Below, piece by piece: positions 11,206-23,133 of a DNA stretch of 55,325 nt (within the stretch, counting starts at the first letter, position 1; each line of letters starts with the position of its first letter). The stretch covers positions 380,394 to 435,718 of the forward strand of contig JASJFT010000015.1 of the NCBI GenBank assembly GCA_030770425.1, read 5' to 3'. Both the position numbers and the translations under genes were made by a program. This DNA comes from Darksidea phi (Eukaryota; Ascomycota; Dothideomycetes; Pleosporales; Lentitheciaceae). Below the pieces are notes generated by a model, which saw only the letters and a list, made by a program, of their open reading frames with translations, made no database searches and was not told the DNA's origin.

Positions 11206-14200
11206 GACGCTCTGTGAGCTGCTGCCATTTTACCCGGCCGCCCATGCGCCGTCACCTGACATGGCGGTTCGGCTTCGGTTTGCCCCTCGGGAGCAGACAT
11301 GGCCAGCCGAAGAGACTGAGCAGCGCTCTCGTGTTGCGTCAGCTCATTTACCGGCGCCCTGGGAGCTGCACGCCCGCGCTGCCATCACCATCACCACCGC
11401 CGCGACCGCCAGTCGTCAGGGCCAAGTCACGTCCGTCCCGGGATTGGTCCGCCGGCGTCCAGGTGCGACGGCTGTCCTTGAAATGAGCTGAGCCGGCGAG
11501 AACTGGCAGTGCACAGACGCTGAAGGGGGTTTGCATAACGGTCCCGCGCCCTGCGAGTCTTTCGACGCACACTCGTGTTGTGTGCCGCTATCAGCGACTA
11601 AAGTGACGCGAAGCAGGCCCCTGGGGCAATCACTGGAGATTCATAAACTCCCCTCGGCGCGGTTGGCTAGGAATTCTCCCTCATTCTCCCTGAAGCTCCA
11701 ATAGCCTCGGAGAACGTCACATGCTCGTCACGGAACAAAGTCGCCATTTTACCCGCTAAAGTGACACGCGCAAGGCGACCTGGGTCGGCTCGCCGTTCGC
11801 CGCACCGTCGAGTGCCTGAAGAACCCGCACACGACCAGCGCTCCCGACCTGTTCGCCTTCCACGTGTTCGACATGCTAACACGGACGGCTTTGCCTTTAT
11901 CCCAATTCGCAGCTAGACACCCACCGTCCCTACAAGGCTGCGACAAGGACTCCCGTGGCAGCCTGCGCTCATGGCCCGGGGTGCTCATGGTGCTCATTGC
12001 ACTGCACAACGAAATGCACAAGATATGATTTGGAAGACCCAAACAGGCGACATTCGAGAGAGCCCTATCCCCGCTCTGGTGAGTTCCGAGGAGATGGACC
12101 CTCGACAACCCCTTGCGCACCATCAGCCCCGGAGCTTTTCATGCTGGTTTCATTCGACGTCGACGGCAAATATGCCGGGCGACGATGTCTTCTATCTTTA
12201 GGTGCAAGCGACCGTGTCAAGTAGCAATCGACTGCAGCCACCATGGTAACCGCACCGTTCAACGTAGTCTTGCTGCCGGGTGACATGTCGACATGTTTCG
12301 TCACTGCACGAGCGGCTGTGAAGCACAGTGACTTCCAAATAACTCCCCGGGGTAACCTTCGCGGGCGCGCAAGCACACCCTGACACCAGCAAACCACGGC
12401 CTTATCGGACAAGGGCTCACGTTTCGACGCTCTAACTGTCGCAGAGTTTCACCGCCCTACGCGGGACTGGAGATGTTTTTGCTGGGATCTGAAGCGCTAT
12501 AGGATGGTGGTTATATCCAGGATCCATGACGCCTTGCGACTCCTTGTTCGCTGCAGCCACACGCGCAGCATCCTCCGGACCGAGTTCAGATTTGGATCGG
12601 GAGCACGTTCGCTGCATCCATGGATGCTTGCACGCAATGGCTGCAGCTATTGCCAGGTATTTAATAGCCGCCGCCTGCCGAAAGAAGTCGCGGTGAGCAT
12701 CACCCGGGAGCTATATTGCCGCGTGCTATAGGCTCAATAACAGACGCGGATCTTGCACTCTTGCGACGGCTTGCACGACATCAAAGGTACGCGATGGTCT
12801 CGCGCACGACACCTCACCGATGTTCCCACATCTCAGCATAGCCGACGTATTATCTGCTTCGGCCATCAGCTCCTTCGAGCACGGCGCCAACTCTCCGCCG
12901 CATCCATCCGGCTCACTCGTTCGCGCTCGTTGTTGCGATGAGCACGTTTAACCTTTTCGGCATCGCTGCGATTCTGCTTCATCCCGAAATGTGGTCGAGA
13001 TCTCACCTTCCCGATACGGGAGTGGTTGGGCACGAATGCAGTCTCCCGGCGACCTATGAAATCTCTCTTCTCATATAATGACTCACCATGTCCGAGTCGT
13101 ACGTGTCCAGTCTCCGTTACCGTGGATCAATGGATCTTGTCACCACACGTCATGCATATGACGAGCATGAACCCTCAGGCACGTGCTCGAGGGCGCCTTC
13201 GAATTATCGTCCACATACCGCCGCGATACCTGACCGGCAAACCGGATTTCCATTTCGCGATCCGGCACGTCACTTCAAACCCCCCCAATCATGTGGAAGC
13301 TAGCCCTGGTGTCTGGCGGGTCTGGGAGTGGCTTGTGGGGACGATGCGCGGCGCCGATACCTACCAACTTTAGCGCCCTATCCCGTGCGCGACGACACCG
13401 AATTCCTTCTTCCGTGTCCAACTCTAGTAGTGGCTCACTCCCGCTTCCCCGTTGCCATGATGTTGGTGTAGGACAGAATACCACCCCAGTCACCGATGGT
13501 ATTACGCTACAACCTCCAGCGGCGCTCAACGCCGCGATGCGACCGCATATGAGAGGTCAGAAGGGCAAGATAACTAGCGCCACACCTTTCCATCCCGGCC
13601 ATGCTTGCAGATGTTGAATTGGCAGACTATTCCACTATGGTCATGCTGGCTGGCCGATTGCACTCCCCGATCATCGTCGCCTCACGAACCCGCGAATGGA
13701 TTGGGCAAGCCTCTCCCCCGCCCTGTACCGATCGGTACGATATGGCTTGCATTGACAGCTCCTCCAGACGGTTCCCTCCGGATGGCGTCTTTTACCTAGC
13801 CGATCCTTGACGCCACAGCTTCACGTCCATCTTCATTGGATGGAAGACCTTAGCCACCGCTCGAGTCAGAGAGAAGCAATGTGTTCGCTAGATCATATCA
13901 AGGAATTCACTGCTCTGTATGCAAGTTCATATAGGTGCCAAGATTGCGCGCCTAGGACAACACGAGCTCGGCCACAAGCAGTTGGGGCCAGCCAGGAAGC
14001 TCGAAGGGGTTATCTTAGTCGACAATTGACTTGCTCATCCGCCAAAGCGCGTACATTGCTTTCAGCTCTTCTGGTTCGTTCGCACACGAACCGTTGCAGC
14101 TCGTATGTGTGCTCGGGTAGTGTACGACATGGATGCGATAGGAACGCAAAGCGTCTCTAGATCTACGACCATGTCTTTTTGCAAAAGCACCAGTTGAGTT

Positions 14201-14679
14201 TGTCGACTTTGCTGACCGCCAGATAAGGTACACAAATGATCATATGAAAGCACCGCGTCATCCCCATCTCTTCTCCCAGTCGAAGCGGCACCAAGTCAAC
14301 GCCAAAGCCTTCTCGAGCGGCGCTTGTCATGCTCACATGCCGCACCCTCGTCCAGCCGCTCGAGCCGCTGCTGCACACCGCTGATCAAAACAACACACCA
14401 GTCTTGTTTTTTACGCCACTGTTGGAAAATGTCACGCCAACAAATGTGAAGCATGAGTGGCATCCAAAGACCGGGCGACTCCCCTTTCCCCGAGTAAGCT
14501 TTTCGGGGGCTGCACGTATATGCATATGCGCGGCACAGCAACAGTGGGTTGGGTCGAGCACGGATAGGAAGGGTTCATCATGTTGAAGGTTTCCAGCTTG
14601 GACGTCGTTGACATCACAGCCAGCACATCATAGCAATGTTGTCACTCCCGCTTCTTGCCGGATACGAGATGGGGTGGGC

Positions 14680-16260
14680 TTTACCTCGCGTATTATTCAT
14701 TGAGAGACACTTGATATGGAGGGGAAGTAAACTCTATCGTTGCTTCAACATTCCATTCTATGACTAACGCGCTGAACAGCACCATGCACACCTCTTTTGT
14801 GGGCGCAAGTGCATTCAGCGTGGCTTAGGAAGAATGAAGCGAGCGAGTCTGCGAGAGTTGCATGGACAGGTGGAGATCCGATGTTGGTGTGCTGTGGCAT
14901 GCGATGAGTGGAAAGACATGCCGTTACTCTCCCCGCTTGTTCTTCAAAGGGATTCATACGATTCGTTCAGCGTGTTCGATGCAGTTGATGTTTGCATATA
15001 TTTAACTGGCAATATGCACAGACAAGCTTTCAGGAGGAAATAGAATATTCTGCTCCCCCCATGGTAACACATAGTCTGTACCCGGTAGTAGCTGTATCGG
15101 AAATCAGACAACATGTATATGTATAAGGGCAAGTATAATATGCACACCTGACAGCGATGGAGGTGCTGGTTTCACATAGGCTATTCTAGTATGGGTTTTG
15201 AAGGGCTTGTGGCTTCGCACGAAGAGTTGGTGTACATGTATTTGGTTACATATGCTCTTGCGTGATATTTTAGTAACGTCTGAGTGGATAGAAACATTGT
15301 ACAGGTTCGTGTTGCAGCGGGAGAGGGGAGATGACAGTAGGTAGGTGGACGGGAAGGCTTTTGATGGGTTTGATTGATGAAAAGTATGTCTAGATTGTGC
15401 GTCTCGAGGTATTTATACAACGTTTGCCGCCTACCGTCGCCTAGTCAGTCTTTCACGACGCCCGTTCAATGCAACTCACGGTGTCGTAGATAGTTCCAGG
15501 ATATCTGTTAATTGCGTAGATTGTAGATAATCCATCCTATTATAGTTTACCTGTACCTGGGGAAAAAATGCTCCCGTATATAACCATAGAAACTAAATGA
15601 ATGCATCAACCATATCCTAGTAAAAACCTGTCCTATGAAACCCGGAACAATGAAATCAGCGTAACAAAAGTCCCTTCTTAGAAACCGGTTTCTGTGCGCC
15701 GTGTTCTATTTGCTTCACTGGATACGTCTTGAGGACATGCAGTATACAATATGGGCCCGCTAACCCCATCATCATCATCATAAACATACTTATTTGGTTC
15801 ATTGAATCTCACTCATGAGATCGCCCATGCATCGATCCGCCCTAATTCAGGCTTTTCTGACCGTCGCTTCTTCACTGGCTTTACACAGCCATTCCCACAA
15901 ACAGGCTTCTCGGTGACACTCCTACGCCCACCCTCTCGCACTCATAGGACTATATCACGGCTAGGAAAAGTGATGCAGTAATGAATAACTAAGTTGTTTG
16001 TAGAATGATGAGAACTTAGAGCTATATAGACGTGTAGGAAATGAGACGAACTTGGGTAACCATATCATGTAAACCGTGGTAGACTTTTTAGCCGCGACAT
16101 GAAAGGTCCCCGGACAAGAGTGCCCTCCTACCAGCTACCCTGCCGTGACAAGCGACTCATCGCCATATATATGCCCCTACGCGTAACGCTACATAGCAAG
16201 GCAATTTTTAGTAGCGTACTGAGAAAACACTATAGAGGCTGTTGTGGGAACTAGAGTTTG
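14680..16260. other. AT-rich, TpA-rich segment without genes
   Basis: Base composition changes here from GC-rich to clearly AT-rich with many TA dinucleotides (for example 15480-15660), and no frame exceeds ~80 codons. It includes an (ATC)5 microsatellite near 15769. TpA enrichment would be compatible with repeat-induced point mutation of an old repeat, but no transposon protein remnant is readable. Confidence 0.4.
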
Positions 16261-16277
16261 ATCGAGGTAAGTATGAA

Positions 16278-17310
16278 TTACGTCGTTAAGGAGGTTGTGG
16301 CAGGTCTGAGAGGAACTGCATGTTTGCGGCAGAGCGTTAATGATATGAGGGTGGAATTGAACATCTGCGATCGTACAGGGGTAAAGCGGATGTGTATGAC
16401 AAAGAAAGGAGGGTGGGGGTTAGGGAAGAATTGTGTGTTTGTAGCGTAGCGTTGTTGATATCCGTACGGGGACGTAGAGGAGGCGGACGGCTGAGGAAGC
16501 GGTGGGAGGTTACGGCGGAACTCCATGTTGGCGACGGGGCTATTGGCACCTTGTGTGATTTCTGAGAGGCTTGTAAAGTTTGCGAGGTTGTCTTGTTGGG
16601 TTGGAGAGAGGAGCGCTCGGGCGCAGGTAGGTTGTTGTGACACGTTAGAAGCCTGGTATTGTGCGGGTACTGGTATTGCTGCAGCACCGTGGTGTTGGAG
16701 TTGTACTGATGCTGAGTAGGCAAATTTTACTGTTTCCACTCCAGTTGGTTCTGCTGTTGTTGGCGATGCTCGTTGTCGTTCTTCTGCCCGGCGGATTGTC
16801 GCGACGGGGTCCTCGCCATGCAGAGATGCTTCGATCTCGGCTACCCATTATGGAATCCGTTGGGTCATCGCTGGAAAGAGGAGAGGAATGCGATGGGTCT
16901 CGTTGAAGTAGCTACTGGGGTGCGTCCAAAGTCGGAGTTAAACGGGTGCTCACCATTCACATTAGATGGAGCATTGTTGGTCAAGCGTCCAGGCTGGCTA
17001 CTGTCGGGTTGTTGGGTGCGTTGTGGGACGGCTGTTAGCGCTGACCATTGTTAGGTTGATGCAGCATGTGCTGATTGCAGGGTTGTAGCTGTTGAGACTG
17101 CTCATTGTTCGGGTTATATCGATCAGGCTTGTTCTTATTGAGGTAGTTGGGCGATCGAAGAAGCTTCGGTGGTGGAGACATCACCCACCTAGGGTGCGTG
17201 TTCGTTAGGGACGGACTCGGTGGTATAGTTGAAGTTTGCATTGAGACTGCTTGGAATCGGTGGATACTTTGGAATGGATGAAGGCGATGATGATTTGCGG
17301 TCTCAAGCAC
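16278..17310 (-). pseudogene. Possible decayed Gln/Pro-rich coding region
   Basis: Two minus-strand blocks look coding-like but are not joined by one frame. Block one (17035-17310) begins MLETANHHRLHPFQSIHRFQ and is Asn/Gln-rich. Block two, within 16278-16840, includes the unannotated stretch EDPVATIRRAEERQRASPT followed by a Gln/Pro/Ser-rich tail. Between them all three minus frames contain stops and no splice pair I tried restores a full frame. Either this is a multi-exon gene with introns I cannot place, or a pseudogene. No domain is recognised; Gln/Asn-rich tails are common in fungal regulators, but that is only a compositional hint. Confidence 0.3.
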
Positions 17311-18539
17311 CTATCGTAAACTCAGCCCAAAGTCTCGACCTTGCAAGGAATAAACGAGCGTGGCTTTTGCTCGAGCTGGGTTGAGAACAGAGCGACTCAG
17401 GAGGCTATACTCAGTTCGGGAAAGACAAGATACGAGCGCAATGTATATGGACATGGACTATCTAACCACAAAATGGAAAGTAGGCGATTGAGTGAAGGAG
17501 AATTTCGCATACAAAACTTTAATGCTTTGCATCTTTGACGTGAACATGGTCAGGCTTGGGCCGAAGATGCGGAGATAGTTCACCTGAATGCTACCTCCAC
17601 TGAGAGCCCCTCACGGAAATCAAAGCTTTTCTTGCCGCATTTTCCAACTCTGAACCTCATTAGCGAGCTATGCACTAGCGTTGTTACTATGGTAAGTAAA
17701 AAAGCAAGCTTCATTGTGGCGTGAGGCGTGAAGCATCCTCGGTCACTTTTCCGGCGCCTCTTGAGCAGCCCTACCATACCGGCCCATCCTGGTCCGGTTG
17801 GATAGTACGTAGTTACGGCAAGGTTCGACCTCAGTAAGCTAGTGACAATGGTTGAGATGTCCTTCGTGAGCAATGTTGGTGTTCTTGATTTATCGTTGCA
17901 TCCACCAACACACATGCCGCAACCAGCCGACGATGTCGCAAGTATCCGGGAAACTTTGTATCAAAGATGGTCAATGCGAGGGCTCGCCAAGCGACGACCG
18001 GTATCCCAATCGATGTAGGATATCATGAAGCCGTTTCTTGCGCGTGTACGCTTTACTGACAAACAGACGTGTCCATTACCTTGTAGCAACCTTGAGAATC
18101 AAGTGAAGACTCGCCTTATCATCTTGGGGAGATTGTTGAGGACCTCCACGCATTGTTCTGCCTATAAAGGAAATTAGCCATCAAAATGCCCGGAGCGGAA
18201 AATCATGTCGCGAGCCTCAAACTCGGCCGTTCGCGCGTCCTCGGACCGCCCAGCCGATACCACCACCAGCGCTTTGTACTACTATACCTGATCAATCCAT
18301 AAAGCGCGCCTTTCTGTGCGCGACAACGAAACTATGAAGCATCTTTCGGCGTCGCACTCCCGGGATAATATTGATTGCAGCGCTTGCCTGCTGTCCGAGC
18401 GCCGGCACGGGCGTGTCGCAGTGAGAAAGGCACCAGATATGTACCCGGCGATTTCTCCTTATACATAGTCGTCGGAGGCGCGCAACTTGAGGTGACGTGG
18501 AGGGCGATCATCCCAAGTTCATTCAGACGTCATACGAAC
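17311..18539. other. Intergenic, upstream of the lactonase gene
   Basis: No supported gene. A minus-strand frame at 17580-17915 lacks any recognisable feature. The right end must hold the promoter and 5' UTR of the SMP-30-like gene. An upstream in-frame extension of that gene to 18375 is possible but less likely as the start. Confidence 0.5.
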
Positions 18540-19876
18540 ATGGGAGCGACGCTATCGAAGCTGTGGGGCTCTTTGAGGGCTGCATGGACAGGCGGCGGAG
18601 CTGCGAGCAAGCCCGATTACGACAACACTGTTTCCAACGGCCATGCAAGGGATCTTGAAAGTAATCTCCCCACGTCGAATACACCTGCGAAACCACCCAC
18701 GCCGATGCCAGATATGCGAAACGTTAAGAAGTACGAGATCACTGAGGTAAGTGGTACCATTGTTTTCCAAGGTGTGCGTAGAGGGGTAGCTTCTGCCCCA
18801 CCGAAAGTCATCTTTCATCCTTCTCAACTCCCGTCGCCTGGAAGAAGTTGTGCCCCAATTGCAGTCCTGAATATGGGAATCGATGGGAATCGTTGCGCTG
18901 ACGCTTAATCTCTTCCTAGCCATGGATCAAGCTAAATTGCTCCCTCGGTGAAGCGCCCTTCTGGGAAGAGAAGACGAACACGCTCCGCTTCGTCGATGTC
19001 GAGAAATGCCGCCTTCACCATGTCGACCTGAACACTGGCCCCTCGAGCCACAAGGTGGTCAAGACTTTCGACATCTCGATGGGTTGCACCGCCGACATCG
19101 AAGGCAACGACATTGAGTTCATATTTGGCGGCAAATACGGCTATGGCATCTGTAACCGCACCACGGGCGAATACCGCTGGATCAAACAGGTCTGGTCGGA
19201 AGAAGAGACTGCAGCTGGCAAGCCCGACCGCTTTCGTGGCAACGACGGCGCCGTCGACTCGCAAGGGCGCTTCTGGGTCGGCTTCATGTTTGATCCGCTA
19301 TATTCCAACATGAACAATGAAGGTGCCGTCTTCCGTCTCGACCCCGACCTCACGCTCCACCGCCCGCTCAGTGACATCACCATCCCGAACGGCACAACGT
19401 GGAATGTGGAGGATAACACAATGTTCTTTGCCGACAGCGCGTTCAAAACCATATACCAGTTTGAGTACGATCAGAAAACGGGTGATGTGAAGAACAGGAA
19501 GCCGTTCTTCGTTATGCCCGAGGATAACCGGTACGGCGAAGATGCTGTGCCGGACGGTCATTGCGTTGATGAGGAGGGGTACATGTGGACGGCTCTACAT
19601 GGTGGAAGCCATGTTTTGAGGATCTCGCCCCAGGGTGAGATAGTGGCAGAAATCAAGGTGCCTACGCAACAGCCTACTTGCCCGTGTTTCTGCGGCGAAG
19701 ATCTAGTCATTACTAGTGCCGGCGGTACAAGTGGTGAGGATGGGAAAGGTGTAGATGAGTACGCGGGAAGTGTGTTTAAGATCAACGTTGGTGTTCGGGG
19801 ATTAAAGAGGTTCAAGTTCAAGGGTGGCGCGGCGATTGAGGGGGGCAAGGTTGATGGGAGGGTCGTGGCGGAGTAA
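18540..19876 (+). CDS. SMP-30/gluconolactonase (regucalcin-like) family protein
   Basis: Model: 18540..18746 joined to 18920..19876, with a 173-nt intron (GTAAGT donor, TTCCTAG acceptor), giving 387 residues. Splicing yields EITEPWIKLNCSLGEAPFWE, the family's N-terminal signature containing the metal-binding Glu (LGEAPFW). Downstream landmarks are TADIEGND, DSQGRFWVGFM, IPNGTTWN (metal-binding Asn) and VPDGHCVDEEG (catalytic/metal Asp), consistent with a complete six-bladed propeller. Family members hydrolyse sugar lactones using a divalent metal; the substrate here is unknown. An unusual extension of about 65 residues precedes the domain and starts MGATLSKLWG, fitting the MGxxxS N-myristoylation consensus, so membrane tethering is possible (inference). 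An upstream in-frame ATG at 18375 exists, but the Met-Gly start is preferred. Confidence 0.85.
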
Positions 19877-20466
19877 TTGTGCGATGACGGTTGCTTGTAG
19901 GAAAGTATGAAGTAGGAGTAGAACGGAGGTGTAATAGCCAGCGTTGGATGTTGCTGAGTTTGGCCTAAACACAATCGCCGCATCTTTTTGTCCGTTCGTA
20001 TCATCGGATACCCGCGTTTTGGCGTCCGACCCTCTCGTTAGTACTACCCGTCGAGGGCTCTCAGTACAAGCATCCACAGAAGGTATCAAAATCTATGCTG
20101 TCCTGTCGGACTTGGAGAAGCGGCGATCTGGTTGAAGGAGTGGTATTAGGCTGTGCGGATCAATCGCTCACTGAAACACAGCGGTCTATCCTTGTAACCC
20201 GTCGTATACCTGGATGCTAATCTCCTAATTCACAGTTTAGCCGTGGGTGAGTGGACCCTTTATGTGGTGTAAAGCGTGAACAATGGCCTAGCCGGATGTA
20301 TGTAAATAGAAAGTCGTCGCCTATATCGATCGCACTGCACATTCATACCCAAAAACACCCATTTCAAGGTCGTCTGAATTTGGTTATCCCGAATTTGTCT
20401 ATTATAAATCTACCAAAGAAAAATGACTCAACTGAAAAAATAGTACATAGAGGGCGTTTCAGGTAT
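19877..20466. other. Intergenic between convergent genes
   Basis: Contains the 3' ends of the plus-strand lactonase gene and the minus-strand zinc-cluster gene. No coding signal or RNA gene was seen. Confidence 0.6.
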
Positions 20467-22068
20467 TCAGAGGTACAGTTTTTGGTAGAGCACTTCGAGA
20501 TTCATCTCATCAGAACAACCTCTGGATCCCTTGTCCGCGAACCCTCGGATCTTTTGAGGTTTACTAAGAGGAATTGCCGGCATCAAGCCTGCCAGATTGT
20601 CCCAGAACTTTTCACTGAAGAAGCCCCCGCTCTTCACGTTCCGTAGGCATTTGATAAGGGAGCAGCCTTTCCCAAACACTCCAGAAATTAATTTCTGGAG
20701 GTAATGCGAGATGTATTGGACTAGATGCTGGTGCATATCCTGATAGTGCTTCCCGTGAGCGAAGCATGTCGCAAATGTCGAAGCGTCGGCACTCATTTCG
20801 ACGACCTGATCGAGGAGTAGCGCAGCCTGAATGATTAGAGCTTGTTGCCGATTGAGAGTCGATTCAGCCAGCATATTCCTCTCAAAGGCTTTCTGAAGAC
20901 ATTCGAAAGAGACCACTGCGCATGCGTTGCGTAGCAGTTGGAGAAATCGAACATATCCGAAAATCTTGTGTCCGACAACGGGAATTCCAAGTAAGATGAC
21001 GTTGAACCGGATGAGCATATGAAGGGGAGTTCGCTCTTGGAGGACAAATGGGTGAACCTCAGCGGCTCGGCGACCATAGGTATGCTGTAGGACTTCGTCA
21101 TAGATAGAGTCAAACTCGGAAAGTAGGCCAGACGAAGACATGAGCTGAAGTTCAACTTTGTATAAGAAAGACGCTGTGTTGGCGTCTATATCTGCAAGTC
21201 GCTCGGTTGATTCGCTGAGTCCGTAAGACGATAAGCAGGCAGAGATGCGCCTAAAGGTTGATTAGTAGCTGTCATCGCCGAATCATGGATGCACTCTACC
21301 AAGCCTGAAGATGTTGAGATCGGACAGTCTAGAGCTTATGCACGCTGTCCACTGAAGCATTTTGGATCCATGAGCCCTGTTGAACACTGCCTGGCACTCA
21401 TCACAAGGCCGACCTTCCGAGCACTACACAGTGTTACGTTTTGGTTAGAACATCGTCGATCCAACACTCACTTTCGTTTTTTGCACATAACATCTAAGGC
21501 ACGCTCCTTGTGCGCGTACTTTTCTTGCGCTGTCGCGGGCCTCGTCGGAGAACTTTTTCCGTTTTATGGGATGCGGTCCTTTTCCTGAATCGAAGCAAAT
21601 ACTTCCTAGAATGTCCTCTTCAATGGCCCTTTTTCTGCGCCCTGAGGTGTTCTGGTTCGTATGGTCGTATGGGGTGGCGGAATGTACGATGTTTTGACGA
21701 GGCTCCATATGTATCGCCTGATAGGCTAGTCAGCTATTAAATAAAGAAAACAGGAGTACTGTAACCTGTGTTCGGCTCACATAGTGTTCAATCGGCCAGT
21801 TTAGCGGAAAACCTGCTGTTGTAACGGGCTGGGCAGGCCTTGGATACTTGTTGATAGTATATGCGTTGAGCACAGCGTTCTGAGACACCTGCTCGTATGT
21901 CTCCATGGGTAGTTGGACAGGACTTTTTGAGCCCGCTGACTGCAAAGTCAAACCGGGTGTCTTTGTGATTGAACGTGGGTCGGAAGCGTAAAGTTGGGCG
22001 TCGTCGGGGTCTAGAGCAGCATTTTGAAGGTCGAAAAATTCGGAAATATCGAAGTCCGTCGTATGCAT
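20467..22068 (-). CDS. Zinc-cluster (Zn2Cys6-type, long last spacer) transcription regulator
   Basis: Model: complement of 21781..22068, 21472..21717, 21301-ish..21423 (donor at 21299/21300) and 20467..21191, about 460 residues. Splicing of exons 2 and 3 assembles RAQGACLRCYVQKTKCSEG then RPCDECQAVFNRA: Cys-x2-Cys-x6-Cys-x5-Cys-x2-Cys, with the sixth Cys far downstream in MLQWTACISSRL, rather than the usual six-residue spacer. A basic stretch (HPIKRKKFSDEARDSARKVR) precedes it. The C-terminal region is mostly helical with no named domain recognised. The last intron is uncertain: a GTAGAG donor with a TTGCAG acceptor keeps frame, but the preceding stretch RISACLSSYGLSESTERLAD also looks coding and would need a GC donor. 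Likely a nuclear regulator; targets unknown. Confidence 0.7.
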
Positions 22069-23133
22069 AAGATCTATCGCATCGTGTTCGCTGGTGTATG
22101 CTGCAGATGGAAATGCGCCATCGAATATGATGGAATCAATGTTTTCGCAAGTATCGAGACCCTGACGCCCAAATTAGCCTCTCGTCACTGGCATAGTGAT
22201 TTCCAAGCCCATAAGCCCAAAACAGTAGGCTACACAGGGTTAGGAAGTGTTGTGTAGGAGTAACATTCTATAGAAGGCTGTTTCGCTCAATTGCGGCCCA
22301 CTCTGTTGCCTTGTGGTTGCCTTGCGTTAGTCTAGTAAAAGAAGGAGCGCTTACCGGTACCGCATAACTTATCGGTAACATGTGCTCGTACGGATGAGCG
22401 GAATGCCTAACATCATCCATAGTAGCGATGTACTGTTGGAAGAAAATATTGCAAAGACAATCCAGATTCGTTGCAGTGTCGAGGTTTTGGCTTTAGGGGC
22501 GATTGATTGTGAGACTGTCACGTGATCTGGGAACTGGCACGCCGGTTCTCTAAATGGGATAGTAAGCTGATGCTGATTGGTGGATTAAGCGAAAACTGTT
22601 GCCGGTCAGCTAAACTTAATGGCATGTCATCAAGCGTGAACAAAGCCAGCCAATGAACCATAGCGAAGTCAATGCCGGTCGAGTTAGCGCAGATTGAATG
22701 TTGTCTTCTCCTGCTGTACGCAGCCATCATCTGAAGATGTCTGTATGGTATTTAATGCCGTTCTCACATTGTCTCAATTATGTTTTCGTACACAACATTC
22801 TCTATAGTTCAACGCAACTAGACCGCAGCTACTCCGGCATGGGGCTGTGTTTAGACCGCGGACGCCTACCCATGTCTTCGCGATGATAAAAAACAAGGCG
22901 AGTTCATCATGAAATAGGCAAGACACTCATGGGATGCTTGATTTGGGTATTGCTACAAGTGTAAAGTCATTTTTTCCAACCGTTGTACATCTGGTACAGA
23001 TAACACGTATCCATATACCTGGAGCGGCGGCTTCATCAACCCAGCATAATAGACGACGTTGCGCGGCGTGTCTCTTGTGCGTCTTCTGTGTCATGCCTGC
23101 TTGTTCGCATGATGATAGGCATGCATCATCCCA
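22069..23133. other. Intergenic between the zinc-cluster and MFS genes
   Basis: Both flanking genes are on the minus strand. This interval therefore holds the promoter of the zinc-cluster gene and the 3' UTR of the transporter. Small open frames show no coding character. Confidence 0.6.

Larger units (their letters stand above)
9099..16277. other. 7-kb interval without an intact gene, upstream of the bZIP gene
   Basis: The first few hundred bases (to at least 9317) remain open in the bZIP frame and may be a 5' exon or leader. From there to about 14.6 kb the DNA is GC-rich. Open frames of 60-220 codons overlap on both strands and are dominated by Arg, Pro, Ala and Cys, the pattern expected by chance in GC-rich DNA. 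From 14.7 kb composition shifts to AT-rich. No domain, tRNA or transposase is recognised. Two simple repeats and the AT-rich segment are listed separately. Confidence 0.55.
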
